64,000 nt of DNA from Pleurodeles waltl (lineage: Eukaryota > Chordata > Amphibia > Caudata > Salamandridae): positions 134,125,106 through 134,189,105 of the forward strand of contig NC_090447.1 of the NCBI RefSeq assembly GCF_031143425.1, given 5' to 3'. This document shows positions 1-10,289 of the stretch, one piece after another. A program made the position numbers and the translations under genes. The number at the start of each line of letters is the position of its first letter. Position 1 is the stretch's first letter. Below the pieces are notes generated by a model that did no database searches, was not told the DNA's origin, and was given only the letters and a program-made list of their open reading frames with translations.

Positions 1-264
1 CCAATAGATTACCGCTCTTGAAAGACTGTTGCGTTGATTTGTGATCGTGATAGTGTGTTCCTGTTGGCATGACGGTGTCGGTTTTGGTATTGCCATTTTA
101 TCACTTACCTTTGGTGTGGCGGACTAGTGTGGGTGTCTGTATTGTGGCGGATTCCGAGCTCTGGGTCGTTATACCTGTAGCGGAATTCCGCGGCCGTAGC
201 AGTATCTTGGCGGTCTTCTGCATGGTGGAAAGCAGGATTTACCGCCAGGGTTGTAATGAGGGCC
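1..264. mobile_element. Right terminus of a Harbinger element (Z), truncated by window start
   Basis: The segment ends in a terminus reading, inward, GGCCCTCATTACAACCCTGGCGG, preceded by many GGCGG/CCGCC motifs. It aligns over its whole length with the right end of element D at about 39,285-39,535, including shared stretches such as GTGTGGGTGTCTGTATTGTGG. It is therefore the NAIF1-gene-proximal end of another element of the A/B/D family; its genes lie outside the window. The terminus abuts retroviral sequence at 265, flanked by TAT (ATA on the other strand), matching the 3-bp duplications of A and D. The partner duplication cannot be seen. Confidence 0.8.
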
Positions 265-477
265 TATATCTCCCTCAATTTGTATTTTCTCTTTGTAAAC
301 CCTATGTGGCGGGGAGACCCGCATGTCTGCAATTTTGACTTGTAAATAATTGTTGGTTTCTGTCACATCCGGAAGCTCTTGAAGATTCTGGTGAAGTATT
401 GTGACCTCTGCCGCGTTATCTAGCAGAGTTAGTGCCCACTTCCTGTTCTTCAGTAAAGTTCTCATTGTGTTTGGCAT
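265..477 (-). pseudogene. Retropepsin N-terminal part of the minus-strand ERV
   Basis: About 70 codons remain open, including the active-site segment LLDNAAEVTI followed by a conserved stretch shared with the plus-strand copy at about 14,190-14,350. In aspartic retropepsins the catalytic motif is usually D-T/S-G-A; here the third position is alanine, and the other copy also has alanine (LLDSAAEV). The frame then runs into Harbinger Z sequence, so the protease lacks its flap and C-terminal half. It is an inactive relic. Confidence 0.7.
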
Positions 478-1560
478 TTATAGCCAAAATTGCTGCCACC
501 TTTTTCTTTTTGAATTGTGCTTTCTGTTGGGGTAGTTTCTCTTCTTTTTTTATGGAAGGTTCACATGAGTGTTGTGAATCTTTTCTTGGTTTCACGTCAT
601 CTACACGTCAACACCCACCTCTCTCACTGCGTTTGTCCAGAGAATGGCGTGTATCAATATATTGGAATCTATCAAGAGATTTTAAACTATCTCTATTTCC
701 AAAATTGTAACATTTCTCAGAAGTCTCTGATCATGGAGATTCCTCTCTTTGATTTGTATTATCTTTATTTTCTTTTTTTTTATCCCAGCGTTTTTTAGAA
801 CTCTGCGCTGCTTGCTTGGTAGCATCCCTACTGGATTTACCTTGTAGTTGTGGTTTACTTGGTCTGGCCCCCAGACTATCCTGACCTAGACTTGAATAAG
901 TCTCAGTGATAGTTTTTGGCATCTCGCGCTCCTGATCCTGTACAGGAACATGTAGGAGCCATTAGCATACTGTCAATGCTACTGCTTCCCTTTTAAGGTT
1001 ACATAATATTATCGAGGAAACGTTGCAAAGTTGCCCATTAATTGCATCCCCAGATCTAGGGTCGGGGCAGCCTCATAGTCATCCTAAATTTGCTGTAACA
1101 CCTCCGGGACATTCACAAGTGTTGGTGTACCATGTGTGGTAGTGTAGAATTCAGCAAATACTGCACCCCACTGAGGTAACCATTCCAAATGACAAGCACA
1201 TTGTGAGAATTTTATTTTTATCTTAGGGTCCCGTATGGGGAAACACTGCTTCCAAGGTGACGATTTTTTGTGCTAACCAAAACTGAATCTCTTCACGTTT
1301 GGTGGGTACTTTACCCATAACTGAATGTGAGGTAGAGAAGAGGTCTGTTAGTCTGCTGAGAGTCCTCACAGATGTACAAAGAGGAACCAAAAGATTTATG
1401 CGGAAACTGCAATGACGTGCAGCATAAGATGACAAACTGGCAGGAAAATCCCTTTTGAGATGATGTGGGCAATGTGATTTTTTATAATAACATATCAGTT
1501 GTTCTAAGAACTGCCCTGAGTTGACAACACATATTTTTCTGTTTAGGGTAGACAATGTTC
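265..1560 (-). pseudogene. Endogenous retrovirus fragment, gag end to protease (minus-strand copy)
   Basis: Read on the minus strand, this matches the plus-strand provirus at about 5,380-6,000 plus 13,918-14,345. The gag stretch around 1,223-1,320 contains MGKVPTKREE, like MGKGPAKREK in the other copy, and the basic segment at 731-922 (SSKKRWDKKKE) corresponds to SKKCWDK. Frame changes and stops break gag. The fragment is cut at 265 by a Harbinger end inserted in the protease region and stops near a (TA)n palindrome at 1,551-1,645. The two ERV copies are clearly diverged, so they are separate old insertions rather than a recent duplication. Retroviral class cannot be decided from this piece. 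Confidence 0.75.
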
Positions 1561-1572
1561 CCTTCAGGCCGG

Positions 1573-1628
<56 letters not shown>

Positions 1629-1646
1629 TGCCGGCCTGAAGGGATC

Positions 1647-1731
<85 letters not shown>

Positions 1732-1732
1732 T
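1551..1732. repeat. (TA)n palindrome with GC-rich arms, followed by (TA)n(GA)n
   Basis: A (TA)n core of about 50 bp at 1,574-1,624 is bracketed by near-perfect inverted arms, each containing CCCTTCAGGCCGGCAATA (left 1,559-1,576; right arm about 1,622-1,643). One mismatch lies outside this core of the arm. A second microsatellite, (TA) about 24 times then (GA) about 14 times, follows at 1,650-1,730. It lies inside the gag part of the minus-strand ERV. The arms would allow cruciform extrusion. The predicted proteins of repeating Tyr-Ile here are artefacts of the repeat. Confidence 0.85.
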
Positions 1733-1939
1733 ATATTTTCACTTAAAAAGCAAAGGTTACAGGGATGTTAAAGATGGTTCTGAATTTACTAGCACAAAAC
1801 TAAAACAATTCAGCCGTTGTAGTTATTTCAAGTAAAAGTAACTTGCAGCCTAAGGTAACTATAACTTGTGCTGCCATCCACAGTATTTTCTTCAATAATT
1901 TGACTGCTAATGTTTCATTGATATTTTTATTGCCGTTTT
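1733..1939. other. Unannotated non-coding stretch
   Basis: AT-rich sequence with no open frame of note. A piece near 1,815-1,880 looks like dispersed interspersed-repeat sequence by its style, but I cannot name a family. Confidence 0.4.
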
Positions 1940-2300
1940 ATGAGTAGGTGCTTGAGTGCTTGAGTGTCTGTGAATGGGTGTGTGAGTGTTTGAGTAAGTC
2001 TGTGAGTGGGTACATGAGTCTCTGAGTGCATCTGTGAGTGACTGCCTGAGTTTGTGTGTGGGTCTGAGTGAGTGGATAAGTCTCTGAGACAGTCTGTGAC
2101 TGGGTGCGTGAGTCTGTGACTTGGTGCATGATTGTCTGGGAGGGTCTGTGAATGGGTACGTGAAGTCTGAGTGGATCTGTTAGTGGGTGCATGAGTGTCT
2201 AAGTGGGTGTGTGAAGGGGTTCGTGAGTGGGTGCGTGAGTCTCTGAGTGTCTCTTTCTGTGGGTGTGGTGTGTGTGAGTGTCAGTGTGAGTGTGCCAGTA
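1940..2300. repeat. Degenerate minisatellite based on GTGAGTGGGTGCNTGAGTCT
   Basis: The words TGAGTGGGTG, GCGTGAGTCT and GTGTCTGTGA recur with variable spacing of roughly 18-40 bp for about 360 bp. The strand is strongly G/T-rich. Open frames on either strand here are low-complexity by-products. Confidence 0.7.
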
Positions 2301-2527
2301 GCTGCGTGAGGCACTCGGCCACAAAGGAACCTCACCTGCCCTTTCATCCAACAAGAGTCCTTAGCTTTGCACAAAATATCTACCAAAGTGGAGTTCTTTC
2401 TGCCTCCTTAGATAAATGCCCAGTATGTATTATACACTACTTTTGTGTAATGGAGTACAATGAAATGCCACCAGTGACCTTGTGTGCATTTTGACAACAT
2501 GATTGTTCCTTTTGCCTCTTTCTCAAG

Positions 2528-2625
2528 AATTCTGTGATAACATGAATCCTCCTATGGAGAAGTCAACAAGACGACAAAGATTTAAATCTCCACCAAACCA
2601 GAGTCCTTCCTCTTATCAATGTGAT
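2528..2625 (+). CDS. Candidate lone host exon (98 bp), unrecognised
   Basis: A pyrimidine-rich tract with AG at 2,526-2,527 precedes an open frame, and a consensus donor GTAAGTG follows at 2,626. The encoded peptide is hydrophilic and Ser/Pro/Arg-rich (it includes STRRQRFKSPPNQSPSSY) and does not resemble any transposon protein in this window. The composition is unlike the surrounding repeats. A second AG/GT-bounded open stretch (2,649-2,721) starts only 23 nt later, too close for both to be joined across that gap, so at most one splice pattern can be right. In a giant genome, single exons isolated by tens of kilobases are expected. I cannot name a gene, and chance remains plausible. Confidence 0.3.
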
Positions 2626-2875
2626 GTAAGTGTTTCTTTGTTTTGTAGGGATGCCCTTATATTCTTCTGCATCAAGAATGTCACACCAAATTTGGCAAGA
2701 AACGCATTGGGGGGTCCTTTGGTAAGCTGCCCATCATCCTAGTAAAATGCGGGAAGACCTTTGCATACTGCTAAGGTGGATGGTGCGGGGCCAAGTGGAC
2801 ACAGCTTGCAGGTGTTTTGCACATTTGCATACTCGTAGCAATTAAAAAGGAAAATCATGGACTCTATGGGATGGA
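2626..2875. other. Non-coding stretch with a short open frame
   Basis: A short open frame from about 2,649 to 2,772 contains CHTKFGKKRIGG. It has an acceptor-like TTTTGTAG upstream and a GTAAGC inside it. Origin unknown; it may be part of the same host gene or of an old repeat. Confidence 0.25.
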
Positions 2876-3650
2876 ACCATGCGGCTCCCTCCCCAATTTG
2901 GTGCCGGGAACACATCCTCGGAGGCCCATCCTTCACTCACTAAGGGTGGGACATGCAACCACCTCCCCGGGCCAATTTCAACCTCGGGGACTCAAACCCA
3001 CGGGGCCTGGCCAGGTATCATTGGTGACCCCCGGCACCCAGTGTGTAATAGGACCAGCTCCTGGTGCTGTCCCAGCCTGCTTGCTGCCTCCTTTGGGAGT
3101 CGGCATTGCTCTTGTATACAGCAAGCTGCTAAACATGCAGCTCCCTGTGTGCAAGAGTCATCGTTTCATTTCTTTTCTTGCCCGTATCTCTGCAGGAATG
3201 GAAAGAGATAAAACCTCCGCTTCCAGTGGGCAAGAGCACTTTGACAGCTCTCACTCACTGGAACTGGAGTGTTTGCTCTGACTTGGCAGGAGCTGTCAGA
3301 GCAAACAGCAATGTCCCGGGGGTGGGCACCTCAGGATACAGCAGGAGCCAGCCCTGGGGGTTGACAGCCCCCAAGGCTATGTAGGGTTCCATGACGGGGG
3401 CCCAGAGCCCCCTCCAATGTTTTCTTTAGCCCCGGGGAGGTAGTGGTCCCCAAGACGAAGGGGGTCCGCGATGGACACCCTTCATTATTTTATTTCAGCC
3501 CCAGGGAGGTGGCAGTCCCCGGGGATGCAGGTGGGAGCCATGTGGGCTCCCCGCATTCACTTCATATTTCAATCCAGGGCGGTGGCAGTCCCCAGGCCTG
3601 TGGGGGAGGCCGTACAGGCCGCACTGTGGTGAATCCATTTTAGTTTCCCC
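2876..3650. repeat. GC-rich repeat block with about 75-bp internal repeats
   Basis: Blocks of the type CCCNGGGAGGTGGCAGTCCCC recur at about 3,430, 3,500 and 3,577, separated by T-rich spacers. An inverted pair built on GAGCTGTCAGAGCAAAC lies at about 3,265-3,310. No convincing protein is encoded. The block directly precedes the LTR-like region; whether it belongs to it is unclear. Confidence 0.5.
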
Positions 3651-4000
3651 CGGGACACAGGATTCAGCTTAGACTCCGGCTTGCAGGCCTGTGCCCCTGT
3701 CACCTAGTGTCCTTTTACCTACTTAGTATGCTCTGTTTTATTCTACTTATTTTATTATTCCTTTCAGCTTTTATCATTGCTTACATTTTAGAATAAATGT
3801 TTTGTTATCAGTGCCATTCTGAGAAGGTGTCAGTATCAGCATTATGATTAGTTTTGTACGTAGGTATTGTCCCTTTCCCACTTACATGTGATAGGAACAT
3901 CATGCTCAATAGTTAGAGATTGTTTATGCAATTGCTGAGACATGTCTGCCACATTATCAGTTGTTTAGTAACATACCTGCGTCAGGGATCCTACGTGATC

Positions 4001-4009
4001 TATATAAAT
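4001..4009 (+). promoter_or_regulatory. TATA box of the LTR-like region
   Basis: TATATAAAT in an otherwise mixed sequence, 366 nt before AATAAA. Transcription would start near 4,030. Confidence 0.5.
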
Positions 4010-4374
4010 ACATCAAACAAGGACAAGGTCATTAGAGGGATTCCTTCCAGAGGCCATCTTTGCTGCATGTCACCTTGCTGCAGATCTCAGCCTTTGTGTC
4101 ACCACAGAGTCTGACCTAGAGACCACATTCCAAGGTAATGAGGGTTGTGGTTGCTTCTCATGGACACGGTACTGGCAGATTAGGTTTAGCATATATAGTT
4201 CTTACTAGGGTAGAGATTAGGTTCTCTTTGCTAGAAATTCTACATCTCATGTTTATTGTAAGATAATGGGGGTTTTTATATTCACACCTCTCATCTTCAC
4301 AATTTTGCTTTTATTCCTGTTTATTACCCTAATCATTGCAGCACATGCATTTTATCGTAGAGTGCAGTCTTTTC

Positions 4375-4380
4375 AATAAA
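4375..4380 (+). terminator. Polyadenylation signal AATAAA in the LTR-like region
   Basis: Canonical hexamer followed by a T/G-containing stretch (TGCCTGTGTGTGTATG, about 4,413-4,428), as expected for a poly(A) site. Confidence 0.5.
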
Positions 4381-4686
4381 TATATTGAAAACTCTCCTAC
4401 ATCTCCTTCATTGCCTGTGTGTGTATGAAACTGATTGCTAGCAAGCGAAAAAAGGTAACTTCCATCCCACCCTGACTTCCCTGAGACGTCTAATCTAGAG
4501 TTCCATGTTTAAGGCTGCCAGAAATTACCTTTACTCTCTGAGTTTCGATGAGGTACTGCTTGTGAGCTTGGAGGGTTTGGCCGACAGTTGCAACTTGTTG
4601 TAGGAGTGACTCGGTCTCTTACAAACAGAAGTACTGTCATCCCTAAACCAGCAGTCTCGCCAGGGAGCGAGAGTCAAAGTACGACA

Positions 4687-4704
4687 TGGCACCACCAACA
4701 ATGG
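4687..4704 (+). other. Possible tRNA primer-binding site
   Basis: TGGCACCACCAACAATGG starts with TGG and resembles a degenerate lysine-tRNA-type primer site with one inserted base. It lies between the LTR-like region and gag. Without a paired LTR this is suggestive only. Confidence 0.3.
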
Positions 4705-6000
4705 TGTTTTGGCACTAATTTACAGATGTCCTGAGTATCTCTGTCTCACACATAGCAGGTACCCTAGGTACCATTGTACGGAGACGTCTGTGGTCTTAGG
4801 GGCAATCCTCCTCAGCTGATTAGGGAGCACCTAACTAGGCTGTAGGTTGTTCAGGTTTGAACCCTTACAATTACTTTTCCCAATTTGGAGTTCCTTCTCT
4901 GTACCCACCACTTAGTATGGCTAACACCATAAACATTTGAGAAAATGTCAGACACGCATCAACACAAAATCTAGTAGCCCATGGTTTAACAGATGAGGGA
5001 AGGGATGTCATATTTATTCTGGAGGCTCATGAAGCTTACCAACCAGAAACATTTTATTCCTGAGTCACCTTCCCTGAAGATGATGACACAACACATACAT
5101 TTCACATATATAGAATAGCGAACGTACCGCAACGATACCAGGCTTAATCCAACCTGTGAGATTAGGTCAGTTAAGTAATAGTCGACCAAAGTGGCCCATG
5201 TTTGCCACATATACACCACGTCCTGGTGTACATGCAATGCAAATAGCTGACGTACGCACACTTAATAATGAGCTAGTAGCACTTTACAGGTGACTGGTTC
5301 AATTTGCAATGCAATCCATGAATACTCCCCAGCACGGGCTGCACCAATTGGCCATTACTGGGATTAACCCACAAACAGTACATTCTAACATGGGCAAGGG
5401 GCCCGCAAAACGTGAGAAAATTCTGTTCTGTATAGCACAAAAAACTAACCAGCTGGATGCAGTGTTTCCCCTGCAGGACCCCAAGAAAAACATAGAATTA
5501 TCACAATGTGCTTGCCATTTGGAATGGTTTCCTCAGTGGATGACTGCGCCACATGGGGTACAGTCTTTGCTTCAATTTACACGACCGTGCATGGTACCGC
5601 TACACTTGCCAACTTACTGGAAGCATTAAAACAAATTCAAAATGAACACAGGGCTGCTCTAGCACTAGATTTGGGGATGAAACAGATGCACTACTTTGAC
5701 AGTCTCGTCAATAATACTCAGTAACATTAAAGGGGAAGCGGTAGTGTTGCTATACGCCAGGGGCTCTGGGAGATTCCACAGCTGGAAGAGGAGTGTCAAT
5801 TACCGACACCTATACTAGTGTAGGATGGAATAGTTTGGGAGTCAAGACGAAGAAGCTTGAAATTCAGAGTAACACCCCTAAACACAGTAATAAACAAGCA
5901 CAAGAGGGTTCTAAAAAATGCTGGGATAAACAAAAATGAAAGAAAGACAGACAAAGTCAGAGAACAGACTCTCCTCATCCGGAGAGCTCCAAAAGGAGAT
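4705..6000 (+). pseudogene. Decayed retroviral gag of the plus-strand provirus
   Basis: Open pieces in shifting frames carry retroviral-type Gag sequence. They include an N-terminal piece around 4,960-5,150, a central piece at about 5,160-5,280 (RPKWPMFATYTPRPGVHAMQ), a piece at 5,309-5,629 with MGKGPAKREK, and a lysine-rich end at 5,850-5,980. Stops and frameshifts separate them. The region from about 5,380 on matches the minus-strand ERV copy at 731-1,320. The reading is interrupted at 6,003 by Harbinger A and continues after 13,918. Assignment to Gag rests on position before the protease and on the second copy; I see no CCHC zinc knuckle. Confidence 0.6.
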
Positions 6001-6804
6001 ATAGGTGGTCATTTAGACATTGGCGGTGACTGTTAAAGTGGCGGTAATACCACCAACAGGCTGGTGGTAATTACCGCCAAATTATGACCATGGCGGTGAT
6101 ACCTCCCGTAGACAGCCAATGTACCACACCAACCACCAGGGCGTCAATACCACTGACCACTGCTGTAGCCATCAACAGCCAGGCAGAAGACAAGGTACTG
6201 CCCACCATATTATGACATAGCAAACTGCCAGTCTTTCCAGGGCGGTACCAGTGCCACCAAATGCCTAGCAGAAACAGATCACGGAAAATGAAAGACATCA
6301 GAGACACAGATAAGACCTCTGCCACCATGGAACCAGAACATCTAGTCTTCCCGATGCTCTTCTACACCATGGTCCACCAGAAACACAAATGCCGATGAAG
6401 ACGATGACGGTGAGTACAGCGGCCTAGCACACAAGGGAGGGAGGGAGGAAAAGGAGAGTGACACACACACACACAACACACACCATTCACACATATACCA
6501 TACACACAACCAGCTGCATAGAAAAACCAATGTCACAGGACCCATGTGTAATTAAAACATGTCTACATTGAGGTTTAACTGATACTGTAATATGATGCCA
6601 AAAACCACCATATTGCCCATGCGATAACCAAAAACAGGCATCAATGTCTAGAAATGGCCAATGGCCAGTCCAAAGGACAAAAGGCCCACATGGCCACACG
6701 GCACAGTCCAAGCCCCAACTTGATTCCTGACATTATCTGGACTCCACTCTACAGGGGTATCATGTTGGAAATGTTCAGGCACCTCAGGGGGAAGGAGGGG
6801 TGTG

Positions 6805-7240
6805 GGGGGCAACTCAGCTAAAGTGGGTAACATGCCCACTGGTTCTGGAGGGGGCTCCTTGCCCAATTGTCTCTGGTGGGGAGAGTAAGGCCACAGTTTC
6901 TAAAATGGGGAACATGCCCACTGGTTTTGGAGGGGTTTCCTTGCCCAATTGTCTCTGGTGGGTGGCCTACATGCCCTCTGCTGGAGGTGAGGGCTGCTGT
7001 GCCTCTGCTGGAGGTGAGGGCTGCTGTGCCTCTGCTGGAGGTGAGGGCTCCTTGCCCACTGCAGATGGAGGTGTTACCCTGGCTGTCTCTGCTTGAGGTG
7101 AGGGTTCCTTGCCCACTGCTGGTGGAGGTGTTACCCTGGCTGCGTTTGCTGGAGGTGAGGGCTCCTTGCCCACTGCTGGTGGAGGTGTTACCTGGGCTGC
7201 CTCTGCTGGAGGTGGGGGCTCCTTGCCCGCTGCTGGTGGA
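6805..7240 (-). repeat. Minisatellites in the 3' part of SANT-2, element A
   Basis: Two roughly 75-bp units around TGCCCACTGGTTNTGGAGG (6,833-6,965) are followed by short units of TCTGCTGGAGGTGAGGGCT and then 66-bp units of TGCTGGAGGTGAGGGCTCCT with TGCCCACTGCTGGTGGAGG to about 7,240. On the SANT-2 strand the 66-bp unit is a multiple of three and encodes repeats of GKEPSPPA with VTPP. The array is therefore a translated, proline-rich repeat domain rather than plain satellite. Confidence 0.75.
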
Positions 7241-9680
7241 GGAGGCCTCTTGCCTCTCTTTGGTGGTGGAGTGGAATCCTTTCCTTTCTTGGCTGCTGGA
7301 GTGGGATCCTTCCCTTTCTTGCCTCAACGACTAGGAGGTGCCTCCACTGTCCCTGTCTCATGTCCCTTGGTTTTCACCACCCTAGTCTTCCCTTTCTGAG
7401 GCGGAGGGGGGCTCACAGTAGGAGTGGCAGCTGTCACACTCTTGGGCCCCTTTCTGTTAGTAGCTGAAGATTTGATGGGAGCAGTGGCAGACTGTTTGGC
7501 TGAAGTGCTGTGCTGGGTCATTGGAACCCTGCTCTTACAGGCAGGACGGGGTGGAGGGGCAGGAAAGGGGTCAAGATGGGCAAGGAAAAGCTTCTTAGGG
7601 ATGTTGGGGTGGGATGTGGGAGGAGGGATGGGACTGGAGTTTAGGGAGTGCTTGTCAGAGGTGTTCATCTGCTGCACTTGGGTGCAGGTGCATGGGCAGT
7701 GTGCGTATGTGAGGTGGACGGCTGTTGGGAGTCTGAGTGCATGCGTTTGTGTCTCTTAGGAGGGAGGCAGACAGGGTGGAAGAGAACAAAGGGGACGTGT
7801 GGATTGATGTTATGGAGGTGTCTGCAAGTGAGGTGTGTGTGCTGCTTGATGTGGTGATGGTGGCTGTTGATGCAGTGCATGCAGGTGTGAGTGTGGATTT
7901 GACTGTGAGGGAGGAAGAGGAGGGGGAGACAGTGGAGGCAGTGGATGTTGTTGTGTGTGCAACTGCCTGTTGTTTGTGTGAGTGCTTGTAGCCTGAAGTG
8001 TGCTCCCTGTGTTTGACTGTGCTACTCTTGTCTTATATTTTGTGTGCATGCTTGTCTGTATGTGTGCATGGTATGGGTTGGGGTTGAGGAGACTGGGACT
8101 GGGAAGTGGTAGCTGGAGGGGGGACAGTAGGAACAGGGACAATGGCTGCCAGCAGAGAGGAGGCCAGAGCCTGAACGATCTCTGTGGGGCTGCCAACCCA
8201 CTGTGGATGCCCACCAGGTATACATTACATTGTTGCATTTGGGATGCCAGCCCCTGGATGGCATTCACAATGGTTGACTGCCCTACAGAGATGGATCTCA
8301 GGAGGTCAATAGCCTCCTCACTGAGGGCAGCGGGGCTCAGTGGGGTAGAGCCTGAGGTGCCTGGGGTGAAGTAGATGCCCCTCCTGGGTAAGCAGGCACG
8401 GCCAGCTCATTGGGGGGCTACTGGGAGGGAGGTGCTTGTATAGGGGATGGCAGCTGTACCTGTGGCTGGGGTGGTCCCAGAGGTGTCTGCCACCACCAGG
8501 GAGCTACCATCGGAGGAGGAATCAGAGTCAGTGTTGTCACCTCCTGTCTCTGCCATGGTATTCCTCTTGCACTCCGTCCCACTGGTCCCCTCAGCGTCAG
8601 TGGACTCTGCTTCCTAGGTCCTGTGGGATGCAGCTCTCTCAGTCGCCGGTGCCCCTGCTCCTCTGCCAGATGATGCTAATGCACACATGGACAGGATGAC
8701 AGAAGAAAATTGGGAGGGAGAGAGAAAGGGAGCACTGGGTCAATTACAGCACCAACACCACAGATGGCATACACATTACCATCACACACAGGGATCAGGA
8801 TTGAGCACTATGCATTGTACTGGCATTCCATTGGCTAGGTACCACAGCAAGATGAGAGCCAACCGCTGCCAAATGCACCCCTCCTGGGACCCACTAAGTC
8901 CTGTCTGACCTGGAATGCCACCTAGCTAGATTACAAGGTTTTGCTATACACCCATTTAACTTGAGCTGGACAACGCAGCAATGTCTATGCTGGCATTAAG
9001 GGGTGCCCACTAACTGAAATCCACCACCAGGATCCCACGCTAGCCAACAAATATGGTTGTCACGCTCACTGTAGTCACCCCCTTATGCCTGCTGTGCTGC
9101 TCTCAAGCGCCAATCCAGCTCTGGGTAGGCCACAGCAAGTATGCAGGCCATCATGGGGTTTAGGTTCCGCAGGGCACCCCACCTTCATTGGGAGGCCATC
9201 CCCAGCGGGGCCTCCGCAGTCTTCGGGGCCCAGTGTCTTAGGTCCTCCCACCTTTTCCGACAGTGGGTGCTCTGCCTGCTGTAGACCACTAGGGTTCGTA
9301 CCTCCTTGGCGATGGCACGCCACAATCCTTTCTTCTGATGGGCGCTGACCTGCAGAGGTACTACAGACAGGACGACACCATTAAACATACAATCCAGCCA
9401 GTCACACATATGGCCCACAAATACCATTTCCATCTTCATTGGCACACACATCACCTGGTGCCCACCATGTACACTACCACCAGACATCCACCCCCAAATG
9501 ACACACTGCTAGCACACACATCTCCATGAAACCTTGTCACATGCATTGTGCCCATGGTGTACTCACCTGTTGGTCTAGAGACCCATACAACTGTCCATAC
9601 AGGGGTAGGACCCCATCCACCAAGCGCTCCAGCTTCTCCGAAGTGATGGCAAGGGCCCTTTCCCCAGTCACACAGGCCAT
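6818..9680 (-). pseudogene. SANT-2: large Myb/SANT-domain protein of element A, damaged
   Basis: Exon 1 (9,680-9,567) encodes 38 residues from MACVTGERALAITSEKLERL to a donor GTGAGT. Exon 2 (9,349-9,079, 271 nt, the same length as in B) continues with HQKKGLWRAIAKEVRTL and HCRKRWEDLRHW, the second and third helices of a Myb/SANT fold. Exon 3 starts at 8,675 and is long and Ser/Thr/Pro-rich, with a conserved helical patch (LSEEAIDLLRSISVGQ) and a C-terminal repeat domain. Stops in exon 2 (after MASQ) and in exon 3 inactivate it. By analogy with Harbinger Myb-like proteins it probably binds element ends; this is inference. No host orthologue is recognised. Confidence 0.75.
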
Positions 9681-9689
9681 GGCAGGATC

Positions 9690-10130
9690 CAGACACAGGT
9701 CACAACAGCACACACAGTGGAGGTGTTGTGCTGTGGAAAGTCAGGAATCAAGTGAGGTTTTAGACATAAAATGGCAGTGACGTCCGCGGCGGTGTACACC
9801 GTCACCGCCGCCGGTGATCCCCATTGGCCAATTACTCCATAGAGCCCCATTTTTGCCAATGAGGAATAGCACGGCGGAGCAAGACGGCCTTCCACCATGA
9901 CGCCTAACGCCGGCGGAGTTACCTCACTTCCACCTGTCCCTACATACAGGACAGGTGGTCCCCATTTTATGGTGGTGGACAACATTCAGAAAATTAAGAA
10001 CTGCGTAATTGCTGTAAATTGCACATGCATTGCCATTCACATTGTCCCATCACATAAATGCTCTAAGTACACTGAGGTGGTGGTTCCTTTGTTCAATTTG
10101 TGACACCCTACTCAGTCTTGTGTCCCTTAG
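9690..10130. promoter_or_regulatory. Internal GC-rich promoter-like region, element A
   Basis: Between SANT-2 exon 1 and nuclease exon 2 lies a cluster of CCGCC/GGCGG words (9,780-9,915, for example CGGCGGTGTACACCGTCACCG) with an ATTGG inverted CCAAT box near 9,825. The same arrangement recurs in B and D. It is well placed as the SANT-2 promoter, and the words match those in the element termini. Confidence 0.45.
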
Positions 10131-10221
10131 ATACCTACCACTGTGGAGGGATAGGAGGAGGAGACAACACCCCGTGTACAGACCCATTGTAGACTTGGCT
10201 ATACTGGAGGACAGGCACATA

Positions 10222-10289
10222 GGGCCAGATGTAGCAAGGGGTTTTATCCATTCTGTGTCTATGGGAAAATGTGTTCGTACATATGGCCC
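10222..10289. mobile_element. 68-bp miniature Harbinger element inside nuclease exon 2
   Basis: The insert begins GGGCCAGATGTA and ends in the inverse of GGGCCATATGTA, and is flanked by ATA on both sides (10,219-10,221 and 10,290-10,292). The same exon in B and D lacks it, so the insertion point is exact. Its ends resemble those of element E (GGGCCAGATTTACAAG), which makes E's lineage the likely source of the transposase. Confidence 0.8.

Larger units (their letters stand above)
3690..4686 (+). mobile_element. Probable 5' LTR of the plus-strand provirus
   Basis: The case is positional plus two signals. A TATA box (TATATAAAT, 4,001-4,009) is followed 366 nt later by a polyadenylation signal (AATAAA, 4,375-4,380), and gag remnants start shortly downstream. 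That order of promoter, R region and poly(A) signal is what an LTR shows. The 3' edge is placed at a primer-binding-site-like sequence at 4,687. The 5' edge is a guess. There is no second LTR in the window to align with, so the boundaries are unproven. Confidence 0.45.

Noticed and set aside
1482..1835. Open frames encoding Tyr-Ile repeats
   Set aside because: They are pure products of the (TA)n tract.
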